A stretch of 64,000 nt of DNA from Mycobacterium barrassiae (GTDB lineage: Bacteria; Actinomycetota; Actinomycetes; Mycobacteriales; Mycobacteriaceae): positions 62,973-126,972 of the forward strand of contig NZ_JACKUK010000009.1 of NCBI RefSeq assembly GCF_025822765.1. Reading direction: 5' to 3'. Below, one piece after another: positions 34,385 to 43,188 of the stretch. The notes under the pieces were generated by a model. It saw only the letters and a program-made list of their open reading frames with translations. It was not told the origin of the DNA and ran no database searches. The first letter of the stretch is position 1. Every line of letters begins with the position of its first letter. The position numbers were made by a program, and so were the translations under genes.

Positions 34385-35773
34385 ATGACTCTGACCCACG
34401 ACGAACTGACCGATGCCACCGCCGGATCCACCGGCGGCGATGATGCGCGCACCCGACCCATCACGGACGTCACCGCGTGGCTCGACGGCCTCGAGCCAGG
34501 TGTCCGTCCCGCGCTGCGTGCGCTCGGCGAGTTATTGGCGGGGGTCGTCGAGCGCGACACTGCGGAAAGCGCAGACAAGTTCACCGCCCGCTGCCTGAGC
34601 GTGCCGGATGTTGGACACCTCATCGATGAGGGACGGCAGCTGAATCCGGTGTCTCGGTTGACCATGCCGCTGGCGTTGGCGGAATGGATCGATGCCCACG
34701 CTGACGTCTGCGAGATCGGTCCCGGCGAGTACACGTCCCCGCCGAAGTGGACGCAGACCGAGATCGGCGACCGGCAGTACCGTCATCCCCTTTGTCTGCG
34801 TGCGTATTTCCCCGCCGGGACGCTGCTCGGCGACACCGGATGCGTCATCCACATCGAGGCTCGCGAAACCGTGATGTACACGGCCGAGGTGAGTGCGTAC
34901 GTCACGCCCGACCATCAGGCCTCCGCCCGGGCGGTGCTCGACCGACTCGTCGAGCGCGCCAACGAGTTGAACCCCTATCGGGGCCGCGCGGTGCGGGCAA
35001 GCCTCGCACACGGACTGAAGTTCACCGTCATCGATCTGCCGTCGGCCGCAACTCGCGGGAACATCATCGTTCCCGACGAAGTGTGGGGCGAGATCGATCT
35101 CGGCATCGTCGCTGTGCGCGATCGCCACCACGTCCTCAACGCGCACGGTCTCGGCGCGCGGCGAGGTGTCCTGCTGTGCGGTCCTCCGGGCACGGGCAAG
35201 TCGGCGGTGAGTTCGGTGATCGCTCGCGAGGTCCTCGGGGAATTCACCGTCATCTACGTCGAGGCCAAGGCCGGAGCCGAATTGCTCACTGCCGTCGTGG
35301 AGGAGGCGCAGCGCCTCGGCGGTCCGGTACTCATCGTGCTGGAGGACGTCGACCTCTGGTGCGGGCAGCGCGAAGCCGGCGGTTCCGGCTTGTCGGAGCT
35401 GTTGTACGCGATGGACATCAAGGCCGACGCCCGCATCCTGACACTGGCGTCCACCAACGACGCAGAGGCCTTGGACAAGGCGGCGATCCGAACGGGGCGG
35501 TTCGACTCCATCGTCGAGGTCGGCTATCCCAATCACGTTGACGCAGCGCGGATTCTCGCGGCGCTGATCCGCGATATCGACGGCGGTCAGGGCGTCGACA
35601 CGGCGGCTGTCGCGGCTGCGCTGCCCGAGCGGACCGGTGGCAGCGACATCCGTGAGATCGTTCGCCGTGCCGTGCTGGCGAGCGACGACGGAACCATCAG
35701 CACGGCAACGCTGCTGGCGGAGGTGGGCAGCGGACGGTACAAGGCCGAGGTCCCCGCAGGGATGTATCTCTGA
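34385..35773 (+). CDS. AAA+ ATPase with an N-terminal substrate-type domain
   Basis: A 462-residue protein. An N-terminal region of about 230 residues, which I do not recognise, precedes a single AAA+ module: Walker A GPPGTGKSAVSS at about 266-277, Walker B VLIVLEDVDLWCG, sensor ILTLASTNDAEALDKAAIRTGRFD with an arginine finger, and a C-terminal lid. The module resembles FtsH/Cdc48/Bcs1-type unfoldases. There is no protease domain or membrane segment. It stands opposite a GIY-YIG-like gene, and a functional link between the two is possible but unproven. Confidence 0.87.
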   Translation: MTLTHDELTDATAGSTGGDDARTRPITDVTAWLDGLEPGVRPALRALGELLAGVVERDTAESADKFTARCLSVPDVGHLIDEGRQLNPVSRLTMPLALAEWIDAHADVCEIGPGEYTSPPKWTQTEIGDRQYRHPLCLRAYFPAGTLLGDTGCVIHIEARETVMYTAEVSAYVTPDHQASARAVLDRLVERANELNPYRGRAVRASLAHGLKFTVIDLPSAATRGNIIVPDEVWGEIDLGIVAVRDRHHVLNAHGLGARRGVLLCGPPGTGKSAVSSVIAREVLGEFTVIYVEAKAGAELLTAVVEEAQRLGGPVLIVLEDVDLWCGQREAGGSGLSELLYAMDIKADARILTLASTNDAEALDKAAIRTGRFDSIVEVGYPNHVDAARILAALIRDIDGGQGVDTAAVAAALPERTGGSDIREIVRRAVLASDDGTISTATLLAEVGSGRYKAEVPAGMYL

Positions 35774-35790
35774 CGACTATGCGCCTCGGA

Positions 35791-36120
35791 TCAGAACGAG
35801 GCCGCGTTCTCCTGATGGAAGTGCCGCCACAGCCGGGCCCCGCCGGACAGCGCGACCAGCACCCCCACCCCGCCGATCACGATGCCGGTGAACAGCGAGA
35901 TGAACATCGGGTCGATCGACTCGCCTATCGTGCCGGCTCCGAACGAGCCGCCCACCAGGAAGCCCAGCAGCGGCGCCAGCACGGCGACCGCCGTTCCCAG
36001 CAGCGCCCGCCACATCCCCGGCGGGGTGGGCTCCAGGACGACCGGGCGGCCGGCGCCCAGGCCGTCGAGATCCTCATCGCCGGTTGCGGTGGCGGCCGGA
36101 TCGGGTGCTGCGCTAGTCAT
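35791..36120 (-). CDS. Two-helix membrane protein, last gene of the norB operon
   Basis: A 109-residue protein with an acidic, Pro-rich N-terminus and two transmembrane helices (about 37-58, WRALLGTAVAVLAPLLGFLVG, and 72-92, PMFISLFTGIVIGGVGVLVAL). It overlaps the end of the slipin gene by eight bases, so it belongs to the same transcript. No family recognised. It may assist assembly of the nitric oxide reductase or the slipin complex. Confidence 0.75.
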   Translation of the reverse strand: MTSAAPDPAATATGDEDLDGLGAGRPVVLEPTPPGMWRALLGTAVAVLAPLLGFLVGGSFGAGTIGESIDPMFISLFTGIVIGGVGVLVALSGGARLWRHFHQENAASF

Positions 36121-36940
36121 CGGATCTCACCCTCCTGATGTGTGGGACGGCGTCGCCACCACCGCCCGCGTCGTCTGACGAGTTGACGCGTCCGCCCTCG
36201 AGGAACGGGCGCACGATGTCCATCGGGATCGGGAACACGACGGTCGAGTTCTGGTCGGCGCCGAGTTCGAGCAGGGTCTGCAGATAGCGCAGCTGCAGCG
36301 ACGCCGGGCTCTCGCTGAGTGTCATTGCCGCATCCCGTAATTCCGCTGACGCCTGCAACTCGCCGTGCGCGCTGATCACCTTGGCGCGTCGCTCCCGCTC
36401 CGCCTCGGCCTCGCGGGCCATCGCCCGTTGCATCATCTCGGGAATCTCGACGTCCTTGATCTCGACGACCTCGACCTTGATCCCCCACGGTTCGGTCTGG
36501 CTCGCGATGGACGCGGCCAGGTCCTCGTTGAGATCGGCGCGGTGGGCCAGCAGCGTGTCGAGGTCGGCGCGTCCTACGACCGAACGCAGGGTGGTCTGGG
36601 CGATCTGGGAGGTGGCCACCGCGAAGTTCTCCACCGCCATCACGGATTTGGTGGGGTCGGTCACCCGGAACAGCACGACGGCGTTGACGCGTGCGGTGAC
36701 GTTGTCGCGGGTGATGACCTCCTGTGGCGGGATGGTCAGCGTCACGGTGCGCAGGTCGACCCGTACGAGCTTGTCGATGCCGGGCAGCACGACGACGACT
36801 CCCGGTCCCAGCGGCCCGCGCAACCGGCCCAGCCGGAAAGCCACCCCGCGTTCGTACTCCTTGACGATGCGCAGCGACGCGATCACCACAGCGGCGAGCA
36901 GCGCGGTCAGAACAACGACGGCCACAGTCCATGGACCCAT
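36113..36940 (-). CDS. Slipin (SPFH/band 7 membrane scaffold protein)
   Basis: A 275-residue stomatin-like protein. One N-terminal membrane helix (about 4-24) is followed by RIVKEYERGVAFRLGRLRGPLGPG, the slipin signature, then LRTVTLTIPPQEVITRDNVT, LRSVVGRADLDTLLAHR and MQRAMAREAEAERERRAKVISA with its coiled-coil helix. Such proteins form ring-like membrane scaffolds. No NfeD partner follows, unlike many bacterial slipin operons. Instead it is third in the norB operon and overlaps both neighbours, so a role in NO reductase stability or membrane stress is inferred. Confidence 0.9.
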   Translation of the reverse strand: MGPWTVAVVVLTALLAAVVIASLRIVKEYERGVAFRLGRLRGPLGPGVVVVLPGIDKLVRVDLRTVTLTIPPQEVITRDNVTARVNAVVLFRVTDPTKSVMAVENFAVATSQIAQTTLRSVVGRADLDTLLAHRADLNEDLAASIASQTEPWGIKVEVVEIKDVEIPEMMQRAMAREAEAERERRAKVISAHGELQASAELRDAAMTLSESPASLQLRYLQTLLELGADQNSTVVFPIPMDIVRPFLEGGRVNSSDDAGGGGDAVPHIRRVRSDD

Positions 36941-37557
36941 CAGCGTGCCTCCCGCCGGTCGGATGCATACGAGCTACGGCGGCGGATCTCAGCCTCGGCC
37001 AACCGCTTTCGCTCCTCGATATTGTCGTCGAGCGACTGGAACACCACTCCGGGCGGCACGGCCGGGGTGCGGCGCAGGTGCGACCACAACGGCAGCGACA
37101 CCACAGCGACCGCGACTGCACACCCCAGCAGAAGCAGCGTCTCGGTCACGGTGTCGGCAGCCAGCGCCATGGCCAGCGGCCAGATGACCGCGATGGCGCT
37201 GACGGCGCAGGCGATCCCGCGGTGGAAACGCGCCGCCTCCGACGCGGGCCAGCTGTCGATTGCGCGGCTGACTTCGCGTCCATCGTGGGAGGTGGTACAG
37301 GTGTGCTTGACCGGGCAGGCGTTGCACACCGTCGGGCTGCCCCGGTAGCGCATGACCCGGTTGTCGGGATCAAATGACTTGGGCCACAACCACTGATCCT
37401 GCGGACACAGCCATGCGTCGTGGTCCTCGTGGTAGACGAACCCGCCGGTCCGGTGCTGTTCCACCTTGGCTGCGGCGCGCCGGGCGAACCTGTCGATGCC
37501 GTACGCGATCATGACGAGCACGGCGGAGTAGCCGATCGTCAGCCAGGTCTCGATCAT
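36940..37557 (-). CDS. Membrane protein with a CxxC-x5-C motif, second gene of the norB operon
   Basis: A 205-residue protein with an N-terminal transmembrane helix and two more near residues 113-130 and 138-157. The cytosolic or periplasmic loop between them holds FVYHEDHDAWLCPQDQWLWP and CNACPVKHTCTTS, four cysteines spaced as for a zinc or Fe-S site. It overlaps norB by four bases and shares one base with the slipin start. It is probably an accessory for quinol-type NO reductase, perhaps in electron entry or metal insertion. The family is unnamed to me. Confidence 0.78.
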   Translation of the reverse strand: MIETWLTIGYSAVLVMIAYGIDRFARRAAAKVEQHRTGGFVYHEDHDAWLCPQDQWLWPKSFDPDNRVMRYRGSPTVCNACPVKHTCTTSHDGREVSRAIDSWPASEAARFHRGIACAVSAIAVIWPLAMALAADTVTETLLLLGCAVAVAVVSLPLWSHLRRTPAVPPGVVFQSLDDNIEERKRLAEAEIRRRSSYASDRREAR

Positions 37558-39956
37558 GGGCTGTCCCCGGCGTCGCGGTCGTCGGGCAGACGGCGGTCCG
37601 AGGCGTAGCGCGACGTCCCGCCGCCCGTCGCCGCCAGGCCCGTGCGGTCCTCTTCGGCCTCGGCGTGTTCCTCGACGAACAGTGTTTCAGCGGGCAGCGT
37701 GTGCGTCGTCGCCTTGATGCCGTATCGCACACCGAGCCAAGCGATCCAGAGGAACGGCAGCACCCCGCCGAGGATGAACAGGAAGTCACCGGGCATGCGC
37801 AGCCACTCGAGCACGACGTTGCCGCGCTGGGTGATGTAGCCGAGCGTGCGCGCTTCGTAGTAGCCGTCGTTGACGGAGTGCCACAACTGCAGGACGCCGA
37901 GCGGCAGCAGGGTGGCGAACACCATCCACGCCAGGCCGATGTTGAGCGACCAGAAGGACAGCTTGGCCAGTTTGTCCGGCCATCTCTTCGCCGGGATGAT
38001 GTAACGCAGCGCGAACAGCGCCAGACCGACGGCGAGCATCCCGTAGACGCCCATCATCGCGCCGTGTGCGTGGTTGGCGGTCAGCGCCGTGCCGATCTGG
38101 TAGTAGGACACGATCGGCAGGTTGATCAGGAAGCCGAAGATGCCCGCGCCCACGAAGTTCCAGAAGCCCACGGCGACAAGGAACATCACCGCCCAGCGGT
38201 GCGGGAACGGCGCGCTGCTGCGCGACTGCTGCCGCGAGCCCAGTTGCAGGAACGTCCACGCCTCGACGGTGAGGAAGGTCAACGGGATGACCTCCATCGC
38301 GGAGAAGAACGCGCCGAGGGCCATGTGTTCCACGGGTGTGCCGGAGAAATACAGGTGGTGCATCGTGCCGATCACGCCGCCCACCGAGTAGAGGATGATG
38401 TCGAGGAAGATGAGCTGGATGGCGATCCGGCGGCGCACCACACCGAGCATCACGAAGATGTAGGCGACCATCACCGTCGTGAACAGCTCGAGGAAGTCCT
38501 CCACCCACAGGTGCACCACCCAGAAGCGCCAGAACTCGGCGACGGTCAGATGGGTCTGGGTGCCGGCAAGCATGCCGACGGCGTAGAACGCGGGGATGGC
38601 CAGGCCGGCGTAGAAGAACAGCCACGGCATGTTCAGCTTGCTCTCGGTCTTCAACCGTGACCGGATCGCCCGGTAGATGATCGCCATCCACAGGAACAGC
38701 CCGATGACGAGCAGGATCTGCCAGAACCTCGGCAGGTCGAGGTATTCCCACTGCTGGTCGAAGAAGATGGAGCCCTTGGCCCAGTCGACACCGAAGGTGC
38801 TCAGCGCCGTGCCCGTCAGGGTGCCGGCGACGACGATGAACAACGCGCCGAGCAGGCCGTAGGTCAGCCACGATTGTCGACGGGGTTCGCGGCCGGAGAT
38901 GATCGGCGCGAGGAAGATGCCGGCGGCCAGGAAGGACGCCGCGGTCCAGAGCAGCGACAGCTGCACGTGCCAGGTCCGCGCCAGGTTGAACGGTAGGACC
39001 TGGGCGAGGTCGAAGCCGAAGAAGTTGCTCAGCTCGGCGCGGTAGTGCTCGATGGCGCCGCCCAGCACCGCCTGAGCAAGGAAGAGTACGGCGACGACGA
39101 GGAAGAACCACGCGGTGGCCTTCTGCGACGGTGTGATCTCGACCTCGCCCGGTTGGCGGAAGGCCAGCGACGGCGTTTCGGTTGCGTGCCAACCGATCTT
39201 GCGGCTCCACCGACCGTAGAGGGCGAACAACGCGCCGAGCCCGGCCAGCAGGGCGATCAGCGACATCGCCGACCAGACCAGGATGTCGGCGGTCGGGGTG
39301 TTGTTCACGCGCTGTTCGGGTGGCCAGTTGTTGGTGTAGGAGTAGGAGTGGCCCGCGCGCTCGGCTGCCGCGGCCCAGGCCGTCCAGCTGAAAAACGCGG
39401 TGAGGTCGGTGATTTCCTGCGGATCGGTGATGAGTTGCGGGATCAGCCCGTACTTGGTCGAGTCGGTGCCGAAGACGCCGGCGTAGTAGTCGCGGATCCT
39501 GTTGAACGCGGCCACCTGCTCGGCGGTGAACTGCAACGTGGCGGTTTCCTCGTCGAAGCGGTTGGTCCGCATCATCTCGACGAGGTCGGCCGTCGGGTCC
39601 GGCGATCCGGAGTCGCGCAGCTGCTGGCCGACGTCGTCGGCGGACAGGCGCAGGTACTCCGCGGTGTAGTCCGGGCCGAGGTAACCGCCATGGCCCATCA
39701 CCGAGCCGTACTGCTGCAGACCTCGGCGCAGAAAGATCTGCTGGCCCGCGGTGACCTGCTGCTCGGTGAACAGTGTCTGGCCGTCCGGGCCGACCACCCG
39801 CTGCGGAAGCGGCATCGAATCCGCGTAGGTTCTGGCAGCCAGGATCCCCATGATCAGGAAGCCGAAGACCATGACCAGGGCAACACCCTGGACCCACCCT
39901 TTCGAGATCGCCAGCTCAGCACGCGTCGGAGCCGGCAAAAAGGACTGTTCAGTCAT
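37554..39956 (-). CDS. norB: NorB, quinol-dependent nitric oxide reductase (qNOR)
   Basis: An 800-residue heme-copper oxidase relative that reduces two NO to N2O with electrons from menaquinol. The fused N-terminal extension (about 1-220) replaces the NorC cytochrome. Fourteen membrane helices follow. Histidine ligands are seen in ARTWHVQLSLLWTA, VVHLWVEDFLELFTTVMVA, GTMHHLYFSG and ANHAHGAMMGVYG. The H-x-W-V-E site is typical of the iron-type binuclear centre. The ATG at 39956 is preceded by GGGGGG. An upstream in-frame extension lacks similarity. It heads a four-gene operon with overlapping ends and probably protects against NO. Confidence 0.95.
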   Translation of the reverse strand: MTEQSFLPAPTRAELAISKGWVQGVALVMVFGFLIMGILAARTYADSMPLPQRVVGPDGQTLFTEQQVTAGQQIFLRRGLQQYGSVMGHGGYLGPDYTAEYLRLSADDVGQQLRDSGSPDPTADLVEMMRTNRFDEETATLQFTAEQVAAFNRIRDYYAGVFGTDSTKYGLIPQLITDPQEITDLTAFFSWTAWAAAAERAGHSYSYTNNWPPEQRVNNTPTADILVWSAMSLIALLAGLGALFALYGRWSRKIGWHATETPSLAFRQPGEVEITPSQKATAWFFLVVAVLFLAQAVLGGAIEHYRAELSNFFGFDLAQVLPFNLARTWHVQLSLLWTAASFLAAGIFLAPIISGREPRRQSWLTYGLLGALFIVVAGTLTGTALSTFGVDWAKGSIFFDQQWEYLDLPRFWQILLVIGLFLWMAIIYRAIRSRLKTESKLNMPWLFFYAGLAIPAFYAVGMLAGTQTHLTVAEFWRFWVVHLWVEDFLELFTTVMVAYIFVMLGVVRRRIAIQLIFLDIILYSVGGVIGTMHHLYFSGTPVEHMALGAFFSAMEVIPLTFLTVEAWTFLQLGSRQQSRSSAPFPHRWAVMFLVAVGFWNFVGAGIFGFLINLPIVSYYQIGTALTANHAHGAMMGVYGMLAVGLALFALRYIIPAKRWPDKLAKLSFWSLNIGLAWMVFATLLPLGVLQLWHSVNDGYYEARTLGYITQRGNVVLEWLRMPGDFLFILGGVLPFLWIAWLGVRYGIKATTHTLPAETLFVEEHAEAEEDRTGLAATGGGTSRYASDRRLPDDRDAGDSP

Positions 39957-40133
39957 TGCACCCCCCAGTCGAACTGAAACTACGTTCGGAGCGTCTTGAT
40001 CAACGTAACGAACCTCAGGGCGGAAGTGGTGGAGGTTCTGAAAGTTCACCCCGGCGTACCGCGCTAAATGAAAGCTCGCCAAAGTCTGGGTGACCCGTCT
40101 GGTACAGGCCCGGGGCGTAGGGCGAACGCCGGG

Positions 40134-40320
40134 GTGATCGGTCTGTCGACGTATGCGACCAACATCCTCACACTGCTGGTCGTCGCGACCGGGACCGACT
40201 ACATGGTCTTCGTGCTCGGCGTAGGACCTACGGGACAAGATCGCCAACTTCGACGACTTCTTCCGGCCGCTGCGCAACTATTTCTATTGGGACCCAAACT
40301 GTTACACCATTCCTCCACGG
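40134..40320 (+). pseudogene. MmpL transporter remnant (two fragments)
   Basis: 40134-40220 encodes VIGLSTYATNILTLLVVATG then TDYMVFVLG, a perfect match in style to the third and fourth helices of MmpL lipid transporters. From 40234, in another frame, [20 protein letters not shown] follows, which belongs to the second outside domain several hundred residues later in MmpL. The piece between is deleted, and the rest of the roughly 950-residue gene is gone. The remnant abuts a broken ligase gene. Confidence 0.75.
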
Positions 40321-40337
40321 CGTTGCACAGCCGGCGG

Positions 40338-41102
40338 TGCGGCGCCGCGTTGCGACGGATGGTGGACGACGGTTGGTTCGGCGGCCACGAGGACACCATC
40401 GGTATGGAGGTGGAGTTCGATCTGGTCGACCCGTTGGGCCGACGATCCGGTGGAGTTGTTCGACGAGACCGTTCGGGACTTTCCTCCGCTGTTTCCGACA
40501 ATGGAGGCCGAGGATCCCGACACCGCCCTCGAGGCGGGTTATATTCCGGGTCTGCGCGAAACGGCACCGTGTGGCGCTGGAACCGTCCGGTCTACGACGT
40601 GCAGGCCGGGCGCCCGCAGCTGCGCATCGAGAACCGGGTACTGCCCAGCGGGCCGACGCCCGTCGACATGATCGCCAACGCGGCCTACTACTACGGGCTG
40701 GTCCGCGCGCTTGCCGACACCGACCCCGCGCCTTGGGAGCAGGTGCCGTTCGCGGTGGCCGAGCGCGACCTGCACCGCGCGGCGCGTGACGGGCTGGAAG
40801 CTCAATTATCTTGGCGCGGAGTCGATCACCCGAGCGACCGGCTTACCCTCGAGGTGCTGCTGCCGGCCGCCGCAGCCGGGCTGGACGCCTGGGGTGTGGA
40901 TCCCGACGACCGCGACCGCTACCTCGGTGTCATCGAAGCCCGGGTCCCGAGCGGCCGCACCGGCGCGGCCTGGCAGATCGACGTGGTGCGCCATCTGCAG
41001 GAGCGCGGGCGCGAGCGCGTCGCGGCGCTGCATGAGATGACCCGGCAGTATGTCGAGCACGCCCACACAGGCGCCCCGGTACACGAATGGCCTGTGTCAT
41101 GA
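40338..41102 (+). pseudogene. Glutamate-cysteine ligase family (GCS2) remnant
   Basis: Three pieces in changing frames match a carboxylate-amine ligase of the glutamate-cysteine ligase type. 40338-40443 gives [20 protein letters not shown] and [12 protein letters not shown]. About 40440-40560, in a second frame, gives [20 protein letters not shown] and [13 protein letters not shown]. From 40553, back in the first frame, [39 protein letters not shown] and the C-terminus WQIDVVRHLQERGRER follow. A central block of about 130 residues and the start are missing, so the enzyme is dead. Intact family members condense an amino acid with glutamate using ATP. The last 16 bases overlap the esterase gene start. 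Confidence 0.75.
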
Positions 41103-42394
41103 CCGGCAGCAGCACCTTTTCGTATGGTGACCGGATGAAGAAGGCGCGAATCGTCCACATCGCCCGGCAGGTCGGGGCCCTGGCTGTCGCGGCGGTGACC
41201 GCCGCTTCGACACTCAACGGCTACCGACCGCTGGCACGTAAGGGCTACCCGTCGATCTTTTCGTTCGGCTTCGGTCTGGTGGTGAGCGAGTTCCCGCTGC
41301 AGACGCTCGCCAGCCAGCTGGGCGGGCTGGCGTTGACCGCGCGTCGGCTGAGGCGTCCGGTGGCCATCGTCGCCTGGGTGGTGGCCGGCATCTCGGCGAT
41401 TGGTCTGCTGAACTTCAACCGCGCGGGTCATCAGGCCGGTGCCCCGCTACGTGAAGCGTTGGACAGCGGCCTGGGCACCGATCGACGCACAGACTCGACC
41501 GGCCTGTGGCGCCGACCCGCCGGCGCCGGTACCGCCAAGAGCCCGGGCGCTCTGCGGATGATGCGGATCTACCGCGACTACACCCACGACGCCGACATCA
41601 GCTACGGCGACTACGGCAGCGCCAATCATCTCGATATCTGGCGGCGTCCCGATCTCGACCCGGCCGGGAAAGCGCCGGTACTCTTCCAGATCCCCGGCGG
41701 CGCCTGGATCACAGGCAACAAGCGCGGCCAGGCGCACCCGTTGATGAGCCACCTCGCCGAGCTCGGCTGGGTCTGCGTGGCGGTCAATTACCGGCACAGC
41801 CCGCGCAATACGTGGCCCGACCACATCGTCGACGTCAAGCGCGCGCTGGCGTGGGTCAAGACGCACATCGCTGAATACGGCGGCGACCCCGACTTCATCG
41901 CGATCACCGGCGGGTCGGCCGGCGGGCATCTGTCGTCGCTGGCCGCGCTGACGCCCAACGATCCGCGGTTCCAGCCGGGCTTCGAGGACGTCAACACCCG
42001 GGTGCAGGCCGCGGTCCCGTTCTACGGCGTCTACGACTTCACCCGCTTCGAGGACGCAATGCATCCGTCGATGCCGGAACTGCTCGAGCAGATGGTGATC
42101 AAGCAACCGCAGCAGACGAACGTGCAGACGTATGCCGACGCGTCGCCGGTGAACTATGCACGCGCCGACGCTCCGCCGTTCTTCGTCCTGCACGGAACCA
42201 ACGACTCACTGGTACCCGTCGAACAGGCCAGGGCGTTCGTGGCGAAGCTACGCGACGTCAGCACCCAGCCGGTCGTGTACGCCGAATTGCCGTTCGCCCA
42301 ACACGCTTTCGACATGTTCGGCTCGGCGCGTGCCACGCACGCTGCAGTCGCGGTGGAACAGTTCCTCGCCGAGATCTATTCGGCGCGAACGTAG
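41087..42394 (+). CDS. Alpha/beta hydrolase esterase (hormone-sensitive lipase type, LipC/LipQ-like)
   Basis: A 435-residue protein with three N-terminal hydrophobic helices (about 30-110), then an esterase domain. The oxyanion motif appears as FQIPGGAWITGN. The nucleophile is in ITGGSAGGHLSSLAAL (G-x-S-x-G), and the late Asp and His lie in HGTNDSLVPVEQA and PFAQHAFDMFG. The pattern matches membrane-linked mycobacterial Lip esterases. ATG codons at 41087, 41099 and 41135 are all possible starts. The last has a purine-rich GTGACCGG just ahead. The first overlaps the broken ligase gene. Confidence 0.88.
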   Translation: MACVMTGSSTFSYGDRMKKARIVHIARQVGALAVAAVTAASTLNGYRPLARKGYPSIFSFGFGLVVSEFPLQTLASQLGGLALTARRLRRPVAIVAWVVAGISAIGLLNFNRAGHQAGAPLREALDSGLGTDRRTDSTGLWRRPAGAGTAKSPGALRMMRIYRDYTHDADISYGDYGSANHLDIWRRPDLDPAGKAPVLFQIPGGAWITGNKRGQAHPLMSHLAELGWVCVAVNYRHSPRNTWPDHIVDVKRALAWVKTHIAEYGGDPDFIAITGGSAGGHLSSLAALTPNDPRFQPGFEDVNTRVQAAVPFYGVYDFTRFEDAMHPSMPELLEQMVIKQPQQTNVQTYADASPVNYARADAPPFFVLHGTNDSLVPVEQARAFVAKLRDVSTQPVVYAELPFAQHAFDMFGSARATHAAVAVEQFLAEIYSART

Positions 42395-42414
42395 CCGTCG
42401 CTCCCGGCGTCCGC

Positions 42415-43188
42415 TTACAGCACCTTGGACAGAAACTCCTGCAGCCGAGGATGTTTGGGGTGGTCGAAGAGTTCCGCTGGCGGGGCATCCTCGACGATCT
42501 TGCCGCCGTCCATGAACAGCACGCGTGAGGCAACTTCCCGCGCGAAGCCCATTTCGTGGGTGACGACGACCATCGTCATACCGCCCGCCGCGAGTGCACG
42601 CAGGACTTCGAGCACGTCGCCGACCATCTCGGGGTCCAGCGCGCTGGTGGCCTCGTCAAACAACATGATCGACGGGTTCATCGCCAACGCTCGGGCGATC
42701 GCGACGCGCTGCTTCTGACCGCCCGACAACGTCGAAGGCTTCACGTGCGCCTTCTCTTTGAGCCCCACCTGATCCAGGAGTTCGAGCGCCTTCTTCTCCG
42801 CGGCCGCCTTGTCCATCTTCTTCGTCAGCAGCGGCGCCATGGTGACGTTGTCGATCACCGTCATGTGCGGGAAGAGGTTGAAGTGTTGGAACACCATGCC
42901 AATGTGCTGGCGGACCTTGTCGAGGTCGACCTTCTTGTCGGTCAGGTCGTATTCGTCGACAACGACCTTGCCGTCGGTGATGTCCTCCAGTTTGTTCAGG
43001 CAACGCAGGAACGTCGACTTGCCCGATCCCGAAGGGCCGATGACGCAGACCACCTCGCCCTTGCTGATCGTCGTGTCGATGCCGGTGAGAACTTCCAAGT
43101 CGCCGAAGGACTTCTTGAGTCCCTCGATGCGGATCTTCACGGTGCCTTCGGGTTCGGCGGCCGCGGCCTCCGGGACGAGTTGCGTCAT
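42415..43188 (-). CDS. Polar amino-acid ABC transporter ATPase (GlnQ type)
   Basis: A 257-residue ABC ATPase. Walker [10 protein letters not shown] is near residues 50-58, the Q-loop [11 protein letters not shown] follows, the signature [15 protein letters not shown] is near 153, Walker B is [13 protein letters not shown], and the switch His is in [10 protein letters not shown]. It overlaps the fused binding protein-permease gene by four bases. Together they form a polar amino-acid importer (glutamine, glutamate or a related amino acid). It ends 21 bases from the convergent esterase gene. Confidence 0.93.
   Translation of the reverse strand: MTQLVPEAAAAEPEGTVKIRIEGLKKSFGDLEVLTGIDTTISKGEVVCVIGPSGSGKSTFLRCLNKLEDITDGKVVVDEYDLTDKKVDLDKVRQHIGMVFQHFNLFPHMTVIDNVTMAPLLTKKMDKAAAEKKALELLDQVGLKEKAHVKPSTLSGGQKQRVAIARALAMNPSIMLFDEATSALDPEMVGDVLEVLRALAAGGMTMVVVTHEMGFAREVASRVLFMDGGKIVEDAPPAELFDHPKHPRLQEFLSKVL

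Noticed and set aside
33546-34388. A 280-residue plus-strand frame opposite the GIY-YIG-like gene
   Set aside because: It has no ribosome site or family pattern and would overlap both the P450 and the AAA+ gene. The minus-strand gene has AGGAGG at the right distance and a recognisable fold.
37786-39897. A 703-residue open frame overlapping norB in another minus-strand frame
   Set aside because: Composition is Arg/Pro/Asp-rich with no family pattern. norB is full length with its ligands.
40068-41102. A single 344-residue protein
   Set aside because: Only parts of it resemble protein families, and the matching segments switch frames. It is the joined trace of two decayed genes.
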